Shown here piece by piece: positions 1 through 5,049 of a stretch of DNA of 7,946 nt. Every line of letters begins with the position of its first letter. Position 1 is the stretch's first letter. The stretch is from assembly GCA_947176055.1 (NCBI GenBank), contig CAMWPE010000110.1, positions 1-7,946 of the forward strand, given 5' to 3'. Source of the stretch: an uncultured Desulfovibrio sp. (GTDB taxonomy: Bacteria; Desulfobacterota; Desulfovibrionia; Desulfovibrionales; Desulfovibrionaceae). The position numbers and the translations under genes were made by a program. The notes under the pieces were generated by a model. It made no database searches. It saw only the letters and a program-made list of their open reading frames with translations, and was not told the DNA's origin.

Positions 1-245
1 AGAACTGGAAAAATGAAAGCGGCGACGGCGATCGATCCCAGGGAGGTATTAAACGGCAAGCTTCGCGGAAGCCGGACTGAGGCGAAGAGATTGCCGTCAA
101 GGGAAGTCCAGCGTTTGCGCAACTGACCTCTGCCCCGTGTCTGCGACGCGGCCAAAACGCTGTCGAATATCCCCAGCTCGCCGCTGTCGGCCAGGGAAAA
201 AGCAGCGTCCATGGTCGAATCGACCGATTGAAAATAATGAATCAT
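1..245 (-). CDS. birA: Biotin--[acetyl-CoA carboxylase] ligase, N-terminal part (runs off the left edge)
   Basis: This enzyme makes biotinyl-AMP and transfers biotin to a lysine of biotin-dependent carboxylases in the cytoplasm. Reading the minus strand from an ATG at 245 gives 81 visible codons with no stop. Residues 3-13 read HYFQSVDSTMD, matching the family's 'DST(N/M)' opening. Residues 38-46 read GRGQLRKRW, the biotinyl-AMP-binding loop (GRGRRGRxW in E. coli BirA), followed by a GNLFAS block at 51-56 as in 'GNLYAS'. There is no N-terminal DNA-binding wing, so it would be a pure ligase rather than a biotin repressor. An in-frame TAG at 249-251 blocks a longer start. No Shine-Dalgarno is visible before the ATG, and an internal ATG at 212 is possible but would cut into the fold. 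The C-terminal half, including the KWPND-type motif, lies outside the window. The family call is firm; the exact start is not. Confidence 0.88.
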   Translation of the reverse strand, partial: MIHYFQSVDSTMDAAFSLADSGELGIFDSVLAASQTRGRGQLRKRWTSLDGNLFASVRLPRSLPFNTSLGSIAVAAFIFPV

Positions 246-472
246 TCGCTATGTCCGGATCGCGAGAAAAGGCGACAGGATTTCCGCGCCTGCCGAGCCA
301 TTCTTATACCGGCGAGAATACGCTCTTACTGATAGTTAAAGATAATATGTATCAGGCCATGCCATGATCTTGCGAGCGGCCGCGTAATTATGGAAGCGGT
401 TTCGCTATTAAGGGACAAGTTCAAATAAAAGTTTCTATACGGATAATCGCTGTCGCCATTCATGCGTGTAAA
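246..472. other. Gene-free spacer between the esterase and birA
   Basis: About 227 bases between the esterase stop and the birA start, both on the minus strand. All three minus-strand frames are broken by stops. The plus-strand reading frame here has an Arg/Pro/Ser-rich composition unlike any protein I recognise. I see no GC-rich hairpin with a T run that would end the esterase transcript, and no convincing -35/-10 pair for birA. A short minus-strand frame at 326-463 (45 codons) has no ribosome binding site. The stretch may be plain spacer or the eroded N-terminal extension of birA. Confidence 0.5.
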
Positions 473-1321
473 TCATATTATATTTTTAATAAGCCAGTCA
501 GCCACCAGCTTGATAATATAGGATGGATCCTCCGATAACGAGTGATTTTCGCCGGGGATAATAATCAGTTCGCCTTGAGGCAGGACATCCTTGTATCTCT
601 GGGCATAAGTATAGGGAACCACCTGATCCGCCATGCCGTTTACGATCAGGACAGGTCCGGAATATTTCGCCGTCGTCTCGTAAATAGGCAGATTCATGGC
701 CGTCTGGATATAAGCGCGTCCCAGCTCATAGCCGTTGGCAAGCGGATAGTAGGGTTGATCCAGATGCCAGGGATCGTATCTGGTTCCTTGCGTGTCGCCT
801 CGCAAGGCGTCGTCGCGCAGAACGGCCGCCGCCGAGAGCAGAACCAGACTTTTTATTTGCGAAGCCCCGCATTTTCCCGCGGCCATACCGGAAACCACGC
901 CTCCCTGGGAATGACCGACAAGCGAAACGCTCCCCGCGAAAGGTTGGGCTTTAACCCAGGCGACGACATTGATCAAATCGTCAATTTCATTGGGCACGGT
1001 CATATCGACAAACTCGCCCTGGCTTTTGCCCGATCCATTAAAATCAAAACGCAATGTCCCGACGCCGGCGGCGTTGAGAAGCTCTATTATGGGCGCCCAT
1101 AAGTGATAATACAAATTCCCTTTAAAGCCATGCGAAAAAACCGTCACCGGACAGACTCCGTCCGGCGCCAAATCCGGCAAAGCCAAAAGACCGTAAAGTT
1201 TTCCCATGGAGCCATCGATTTCCACCGGGCGCTCCCGCTCCAGCGCTTTTTGTTCATCAGCCATCGCGACCTCCGCGTAGAAAAAGAGACATAACAAAAA
1301 CAGGCAACAGATTCTTTTCAA
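473..1321 (-). CDS. Exported alpha/beta hydrolase, feruloyl/cinnamoyl-esterase-like
   Basis: Predicted periplasmic or secreted serine esterase of 282 residues. From the TTG start, residues 1-21 form a signal peptide: KR, a hydrophobic stretch rich in Leu, Cys and Phe, then AMA before DEQ as a signal peptidase I site. The alpha/beta hydrolase parts are in order: oxyanion motif SHGFKGN (63-69), a RFDFNGSGKS block (91-100), nucleophile elbow GHSQGG (Ser138), acid Asp232 in GMADQVVP, and His260 in GENHSL. The lid segment with TQGTRYDPWHLDQ and the LPIYE block resemble Est1E/LJ0536-type feruloyl and cinnamoyl esterases, so plant phenolic esters or other small esters are plausible substrates; that is inference. 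The TTG is chosen because GGAGG stands 4 nt upstream and it places the signal peptide at the N-terminus. An ATG at 1348 would add nine residues without a good ribosome binding site. No partner gene is adjacent, and the gene is divergent from the regulator. Confidence 0.87.
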   Translation of the reverse strand: MKRICCLFLLCLFFYAEVAMADEQKALERERPVEIDGSMGKLYGLLALPDLAPDGVCPVTVFSHGFKGNLYYHLWAPIIELLNAAGVGTLRFDFNGSGKSQGEFVDMTVPNEIDDLINVVAWVKAQPFAGSVSLVGHSQGGVVSGMAAGKCGASQIKSLVLLSAAAVLRDDALRGDTQGTRYDPWHLDQPYYPLANGYELGRAYIQTAMNLPIYETTAKYSGPVLIVNGMADQVVPYTYAQRYKDVLPQGELIIIPGENHSLSEDPSYIIKLVADWLIKNII

Positions 1322-1325
1322 GTTT

Positions 1326-1330
1326 CCTCC
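1326..1330 (-). promoter_or_regulatory. Ribosome binding site that fixes a TTG start for the esterase
   Basis: On the minus strand GGAGG is followed by AAAC and TTG. The upstream ATG at 1348 has no comparable site, so this decides for the TTG at 1321. Confidence 0.7.
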
Positions 1331-1355
1331 CGCGCTCCAACCGGCCATACACTCG

Positions 1356-1373
1356 TGTTAAAAAAATTTAACA
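1356..1373. repeat. AT-rich inverted repeat in the divergent spacer
   Basis: TGTTAAA, a 4-base A spacer and TTTAACA form a perfect inverted repeat with 7-bp arms, about 35 bases upstream of the esterase TTG. Its position suits an operator for the minus-strand gene, and it is too AT-rich for an intrinsic terminator. No clean promoter for the esterase could be placed around it. A TATAAT on the plus strand at 1386-1391 lacks a -35 box at usual spacing. Confidence 0.4.
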
Positions 1374-1455
1374 GGAAAAAATTTATATAATAGACCCTGG
1401 GAACAAGACTTTCGAGGTTAACGGAAGCGCCGGAAAAAGCAAAGATCAACCGCGC

Positions 1456-1508
1456 GACAATATTGTCAAATTCTGAATTTTAAGGTATAAATCGGTGACA
1501 ATACAGTC
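1456..1508 (+). promoter_or_regulatory. Sigma-70 type promoter of the regulator gene with overlapping palindromes
   Basis: TTGTCA (1463-1468), a 17-base spacer and TATAAA (1486-1491) make a near-consensus sigma-70 promoter with transcription expected to begin near 1498. The -35 box lies inside the perfect palindrome GACAATATTGTC (1456-1467). A weaker copy, GACAATACAGTC (1497-1508), covers the expected start point. Their centres are 41 bases apart, about four helical turns. Sites over -35 and +1 would fit repression, perhaps autoregulation; that part is inference. Confidence 0.62.
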
Positions 1509-1548
1509 GCCGCGCGTATGACGCGATATCGCCTCGGGACAATCCCCT

Positions 1549-1555
1549 AAAGGAG
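1549..1555 (+). promoter_or_regulatory. Ribosome binding site of the regulator gene
   Basis: AAAGGAG ends five bases before the ATG at 1561 and supports that start. Confidence 0.75.
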
Positions 1556-1560
1556 CTTGA

Positions 1561-2700
1561 ATGCCGGAAGATTTATCAACATATTTATTAAACTCGCCTC
1601 CTTTGCGAGAATTCGTCGCCAGTTTTCCTCTTCCCATCATCATAGCGATGGATGACGAGATCAGATTACGCGGCGACGTCCTTTCTCGCCGGGGAGCGAC
1701 GGAAGCGGACAGCGCTCCGGCGACAACTTTGCCAAGAGAAGAAATCGCGCGTCTTTATGACAAAATTGTCACAAAAGAGATCCCCGCTTCACGTCAGACC
1801 CTACCGGAGGTTCCTCCCGAATATGGCTGGACGTTTAATATTGCGGGAAAAGCGGCCTCTGTCTTCTTATGGACAAGCGGGGGGGTACCGAAAGAAAAAA
1901 ACGAGGACATTTTAACGCGCCTATTACGACAAATTTGTCATATAATTTTCGGTTCTAACGATCAGGATTTCGCCAAATTTATGGAGTTTGCTAACTCACA
2001 AACTCTATATGCCAATATTGTCATCGAAGGAGGAGACGAGCGCGCCCGGGATCTGGTCTCCGCTCTCCTCCTCGCTCGCGCGGGCGTTAACTCGCCCGCG
2101 GTTATCAACGCGAATGAAGCGGCTTCCTGGAATAAGTCCGCGCCTGAAAAATTGGCTAGCCTTATAAAGATAGAGACAAATGTTTTAATCGTTCGCGATC
2201 CCGAAAAATTATCCGCGGTAGCGCAGGAAAGCTTGTATAAATTTTTGCTAAAAAGAAAGCTCGACGCGGCCGGGACAGATAACCAATTAAATATTATAAC
2301 TCTTTCGGGCTCTCCTTTATCGTCCCTGGCCGCCCGGGGAGAATTTTCGCGGGGGCTGTTAAATATTTTGCAGACTGAAAAAATCGCGCTTCCAGCGTCG
2401 AGCCGCGAGGAGCATGCTCGCGGGGACAAACTGGATACTATCGATGCGAAAGATAGCGATCCTGTTTTGAACGACGAGGAATCGACATGTTTTATTCCCG
2501 GAGAGGAGGAAAGACACATAACGGAGGAAGCGGACGAACCGGCGGGAGAATTGAATCTGGGCGAGAGAATCGAGCGGTTGCAAAAAAAATGTATTCTTAC
2601 GGCTCTGCAAATGGCCAATGGACGCAAAGACAAAGCCGCGCGTCTATTGAATATGAATTTGCGCACTTTCCAGCGCCGTTGCGCGAAATATGGGATTTGA
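1561..2700 (+). CDS. Fis-type helix-turn-helix regulator with a degenerate sigma-54-activator AAA+ core
   Basis: Predicted cytoplasmic DNA-binding regulator of 379 residues. The C-terminus (about 333-379, ending ARLLNMNLRTFQRRCAKYGI) is a clear HTH_8/Fis domain as found in NtrC-family activators. Residues 150-278 follow the AAA+ order of those activators: IVIEGGDE where Walker A would be, NVLIVRDPE where Walker B would be, an 'AQESLYKFLLKRKL' block like 'LQxKLLRVLQER', a LNIITLSGS sensor-I-like strand, and a GEFSRGLLNILQTEKIALP block like 'GRFREDLYYRLNVVPIxLP'. The Walker A GxxGxGK, the catalytic DE and the GAFTGA loop are all absent, so ATP hydrolysis and sigma-54 remodelling are not expected. 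The lid/sensor II region is replaced by an acidic linker (281-330). Residues 1-148 form an N-terminal region I do not recognise. It may act at sigma-70 promoters as TyrR does; that is inference. Coding homopolymers occur (G7 at 1879-1885, A7 at 1895-1901, A8 at 2582-2589). The target genes are unknown. Confidence 0.82.
   Translation: MPEDLSTYLLNSPPLREFVASFPLPIIIAMDDEIRLRGDVLSRRGATEADSAPATTLPREEIARLYDKIVTKEIPASRQTLPEVPPEYGWTFNIAGKAASVFLWTSGGVPKEKNEDILTRLLRQICHIIFGSNDQDFAKFMEFANSQTLYANIVIEGGDERARDLVSALLLARAGVNSPAVINANEAASWNKSAPEKLASLIKIETNVLIVRDPEKLSAVAQESLYKFLLKRKLDAAGTDNQLNIITLSGSPLSSLAARGEFSRGLLNILQTEKIALPASSREEHARGDKLDTIDAKDSDPVLNDEESTCFIPGEEERHITEEADEPAGELNLGERIERLQKKCILTALQMANGRKDKAARLLNMNLRTFQRRCAKYGI
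1759..1770. repeat. Intragenic palindrome matching the promoter site
   Basis: GACAAAATTGTC, with flanks extending it to TGACAA-AA-TTGTCA, lies about 200 bases inside the regulator gene. It has the same 5-bp arms as the palindrome over the -35 box. A near match, GACAACTTTGCC, lies just upstream at 1722-1733. Confidence 0.5.
1928..1939. repeat. Second intragenic palindrome of the same type
   Basis: GACAAATTTGTC is a perfect 12-bp palindrome inside the regulator gene, followed one base later by TATAAT (1941-1946). Another near match, GCCAATATTGTC, lies at 2011-2022. The sites may be auxiliary operators, or chance products of Asp/Val/Gln codons. Confidence 0.45.
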
Positions 2701-2758
2701 CCCACACCTTGAGTAATAATTTCAAGCGACACAACCTCTATCGTTGGACACGTGAAAT
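2701..2758. other. Short convergent spacer without a clear terminator
   Basis: Between the two converging stop codons I see only weak AT-rich dyads, such as CTTGA/TCAAG around 2709-2725 and TGAAAT-TT-ATTTCA at 2753-2766. There is no GC-rich stem followed by a T run in either direction. Confidence 0.4.
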
Positions 2759-4084
2759 TTATTTCAATAATTCTTCTCCCACCCTGCTTGTGACATTATC
2801 CTTGATCCATTTCGCGTCGATCCACTCCAGGGGAGTTACTTCCTTACCGCCGACCATAATACCGAAATGAAGATGATCGCCGAAAGCGAGACCAGTGACG
2901 CCGGTTTTTCCTATAATTTGTCCTTTTGCGACAACCTCGCCGGCTTTGACGCCTATTTCGCTCATATGGGAGTAAAGGGACATCAATCCCAAGCCGTGAT
3001 CAATCACGGCGAGATTGCCGTATATGCCCTGTTCGCCCGTAAATATCACCCTTCCGCTATTAGCGGCGGGCACGTTGTCGTTGCGGACTGAGGCGAGATC
3101 AAAACCCAGATGATAAGCGTCGCCAACCTGCTTCCCTTTATAAAACAGGAGACGGTGATCGGCGAAGCCCGCGCGCGGAGCCGAGCGCGGCATACGCAGA
3201 AACACTCCCTCCCAGAGCATGGCGGCGGAGGTGTCCGTCTTAAGGTTTTCAAGCATTTGGGAATCGGCCGCGCGCACTTCTTTATTAATGTATAGATAAC
3301 AGCGAAGAGGATCGGGCGCGTTTGGAGCGAGATGTTTTAATTTAGCCGCGACAACTTGCAGAAAGTTGTCGCTTAAATCCAGCTTGTCATTGCGGAAAGC
3401 GCGCTCGAAGGCCATAACGTTGAGAGGAACGACCGTTTCGTTGCCCGCGAGATCCATAGCCGTGATTTTAATGGATTTCTTGAATTCGCGCGCGGTCATT
3501 GTATAGGGAAATGGGAAAAAACAGAGATAACTTCCGTCTTTTTGCAGGTAACCCGGCACGAAATAATCCTTGATGAGAACGCCGGTTTTCGATACTTCTT
3601 CGTCTGTCGTATAACGGATTACGCCCGCTCCCCCGCGCCGGACATTGGGAGGCAAATTTTTCAGGGACAGTCGCGGCGGCTGATTATCCATGCGCATATT
3701 GATCAATTCAGTGCGCGTGTTGCCCTGTCCAAAGCCCGCCATCGAGCCGTCGGTCGCCCGAATTTCCAGTTCGAAGCCGCCTTGTCTCTGACCCGCGTCT
3801 CTTAAAGGAACTTCGGCTATCCTTTTGGGTAAATACGAATCGTAATGTTTATTATAGATTTCATGCAAGGTATTGTTTTTCCTGATTCCTACTACCAGGG
3901 AGCGAATACCGGCGGGATCTTCCATGGATATCTTGAGCGTTGTAGAGGCGGACACCTTTCCCGTCGCGGGAGACACGGAGATTTCAGGACCCGAAAGATC
4001 CTTGAAAAACATAAAACCCATTGATCCAAAAACGATAATCAGCGCGACGGCGAGTATGGTAGTGAAAAGTCCGCGTTTTCGCAT
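2759..4084 (-). CDS. Periplasmic M23 (LytM-type) metallopeptidase with signal anchor
   Basis: Predicted peptidoglycan endopeptidase of 441 residues acting in the periplasm. A positively charged start (MRKRG) and a hydrophobic segment at about 9-27 form an uncleaved anchor. Two beta-rich, Ig-like segments follow (about 33-135 and 137-225), then a linker, then the peptidase domain at about 320-420. Zinc ligands are present: HxxxD at His325 and Asp329 (YHLGFD) and the HLHFG motif at 404-408, whose second His (406) is a ligand. His373 in YSHMSEIGV is the other conserved active-site His. The enzyme should therefore be active rather than a degenerate LytM activator. The ATG at 4084 is chosen for a GGAG seven bases upstream; an in-frame TTG at 4138 would prepend 18 residues, overlap the predicted promoter and push the anchor inward. 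It converges with the regulator gene, 58 bases apart. It could act in wall remodelling or division, but the window does not fix its substrate. Confidence 0.9.
   Translation of the reverse strand: MRKRGLFTTILAVALIIVFGSMGFMFFKDLSGPEISVSPATGKVSASTTLKISMEDPAGIRSLVVGIRKNNTLHEIYNKHYDSYLPKRIAEVPLRDAGQRQGGFELEIRATDGSMAGFGQGNTRTELINMRMDNQPPRLSLKNLPPNVRRGGAGVIRYTTDEEVSKTGVLIKDYFVPGYLQKDGSYLCFFPFPYTMTAREFKKSIKITAMDLAGNETVVPLNVMAFERAFRNDKLDLSDNFLQVVAAKLKHLAPNAPDPLRCYLYINKEVRAADSQMLENLKTDTSAAMLWEGVFLRMPRSAPRAGFADHRLLFYKGKQVGDAYHLGFDLASVRNDNVPAANSGRVIFTGEQGIYGNLAVIDHGLGLMSLYSHMSEIGVKAGEVVAKGQIIGKTGVTGLAFGDHLHFGIMVGGKEVTPLEWIDAKWIKDNVTSRVGEELLK
3348..3372. repeat. Inverted repeat inside the M23 gene
   Basis: GCGACAACTT, five bases, then AAGTTGTCGC form a perfect dyad with 10-bp arms in the linker-coding part of the peptidase gene. 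It contains GACAA/TTGTC arms, but with wider spacing than the regulator-gene palindromes. No function can be assigned. Confidence 0.4.
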
Positions 4085-4109
4085 TCGGGTACTCCGGTTG
4101 AATTGCGAT

Positions 4110-4138
4110 ATATTAATCGCGCCCGGAGGTTTTGGCAA
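4110..4138 (-). promoter_or_regulatory. Predicted sigma-70 promoter of the M23 peptidase gene
   Basis: Reading the minus strand, TTGCCA (4138-4133), 17 bases, then TAATAT (4115-4110) resemble -35 and -10 boxes. Transcription would begin near 4103, giving a leader of about 20 bases before the ATG at 4084. This supports the ATG over the in-frame TTG at 4138. Confidence 0.45.
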
Positions 4139-4270
4139 TATGGATGGGAGTCACACCGGGGCGCCGGGAGGAAGACGCAAGCTCCGCGCGAATTGATCCA
4201 TGCTGCGCGATGAGCGGGCCAACAGGAAATTGGGCGTTGACTTGCGACGAATTTCGGGTACGTTTTTGCT

Positions 4271-4963
4271 ATGTCTTACGCCGAGTTTCATTCCCGACGC
4301 GACGGGCTGGACAACCAGGCCAGGATGCGGAAAAGAATGGTTCGCGAACAAATTATGGCCCGCGGGATCACGGATGAGAATATAATAAACGCCATGCTCG
4401 CGGTGCCTCGCCATCTTTTCGTGCCGGAAGCCTTTCGCGCGAGAGCTTACGCGGACACCCCTTTGCCCATTGGTTTTGGCCAGACAATTTCGCAACCGTA
4501 TGTGGTAGCGGTCATGACGGCCGCGCTGGAGGTCGAGCCTGGCGCGCGAACGCTGGAAGTTGGCGCGGGATCAGGCTATCAGGCGGCTATTCTCGCGGCT
4601 ATGGGGTGCGTCGCGCTAGGCATAGAACGATCGCCGGAATTATATCGTCAAACTCTCGCGCGCGTAAGAAGCCTTGGGCTCTCGTCGAAAATCCATCTCT
4701 ACAGGGGTGATGGAACATTGGGCTTGCCCAACGCGGCTCCATACGAAAGGATCCTTGTTTCCGCCGGAGCGCCTTCCATCCCGGCCCCTCTTCTCCGGCA
4801 ATTGGCGGAAGGCGGGGTAATGGTCGTGCCAGTGGGGGAAAAGCGAAGAAAACAGCGATTGATCAGAACCCGCAAAATACGGGGAAAGTATATAAGCGAA
4901 GATCTGGGAGCGGCGGAATTTGTCGATCTCGTAGGGGATTATGGTTGGCAAAGCGAAAGTTAA
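4271..4963 (+). CDS. pcm: Protein-L-isoaspartate O-methyltransferase
   Basis: A cytoplasmic repair enzyme of 230 residues that methylates L-isoaspartyl residues in damaged proteins using S-adenosylmethionine. The family blocks are in order: MVREQIMARGI (23-33), VPRHLFVPE (45-53), the GFGQTISQP active-site loop (68-76), SAM-binding motif I LEVGAGSGYQ (95-104), the GDGT block (146-149), and ILVSAGAP (161-168). The end EFVDLVGDYGW is also typical. Length is normal for the family. The ATG at 4271 lacks a clear Shine-Dalgarno; an internal ATG at 4325 (MRKRMV...) is a possible alternative, but many relatives carry a comparable charged extension before MVREQ. It is divergent from the M23 gene and followed by an AT-rich spacer before the next operon, so it is probably a single-gene unit. 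Confidence 0.93.
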   Translation: MSYAEFHSRRDGLDNQARMRKRMVREQIMARGITDENIINAMLAVPRHLFVPEAFRARAYADTPLPIGFGQTISQPYVVAVMTAALEVEPGARTLEVGAGSGYQAAILAAMGCVALGIERSPELYRQTLARVRSLGLSSKIHLYRGDGTLGLPNAAPYERILVSAGAPSIPAPLLRQLAEGGVMVVPVGEKRRKQRLIRTRKIRGKYISEDLGAAEFVDLVGDYGWQSES

Positions 4964-4997
4964 AGTATCGCGTCAAGATTTACGCTCATAAAATCCT

Positions 4998-5032
4998 AAA
5001 GTAATACTTTAATTATATTCAAGTATAACTTT
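4998..5032. promoter_or_regulatory. Pair of AAAGT-NNN-ACTTT inverted repeats upstream of the Mrp-type gene
   Basis: AAAGTAATACTTT (4998-5010) and CAAGTATAACTTT (5020-5032) are two copies of one dyad, with starts 22 bases apart, about two helical turns. They lie in an AT-rich island upstream of an operon that begins with an Fe-S carrier protein. A -10-like TATAAC (5024-5029) sits inside the second copy with no good -35 at 16-18 bases, which would fit activator dependence. The regulator is not identifiable from the site alone. Confidence 0.45.
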
Positions 5033-5039
5033 AAGTTTT

Positions 5040-5045
5040 AGGAGG
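5040..5045 (+). promoter_or_regulatory. Strong ribosome binding site of the Mrp-type gene
   Basis: A full AGGAGG stands four bases before the ATG at 5050 and fixes the start, so the N-terminal cysteines are part of the protein. Confidence 0.8.
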
Positions 5046-5049
5046 ATTC

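Noticed and set aside
137..367. Plus-strand open frame of 76 codons at the left end
   Set aside because: It overlaps the minus-strand biotin ligase, which has clear family motifs. Its own composition is rich in Arg, Pro and Ser, with no motif or ribosome binding site.
376..383. GCGGCCGC palindrome in the left spacer
   Set aside because: A single 8-bp GC palindrome in a genome rich in GCG/CGC is not evidence of a site, and no T run follows it to make a terminator.
326..463. Minus-strand small frame of 45 codons between the esterase and birA
   Set aside because: There is no Shine-Dalgarno and no recognisable feature, and its length is expected by chance.
542..1102. Plus-strand open frame of 186 codons opposite the esterase
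   Set aside because: It is the antisense shadow of the esterase gene, which has a signal peptide and an intact catalytic triad.
1386..1391. TATAAT as a -10 box for the regulator
   Set aside because: No -35 box stands 16-18 bases upstream. The promoter at 1463-1491 is much better.
1962..2732. Minus-strand open frame of 256 codons opposite the regulator
   Set aside because: It is antisense to a gene with a clear Fis domain, has Ser/Arg/Ala-biased composition, and shows no motif or ribosome binding site.
4238..4260. TTGACT as a -35 box for pcm
   Set aside because: The matching -10 position is a poor TACGTT, and transcription would begin almost at the start codon.
4151..4495. Minus-strand open frame of 114 codons upstream of the M23 gene
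   Set aside because: It lies antisense to the start of pcm, with no motif and no ribosome binding site.
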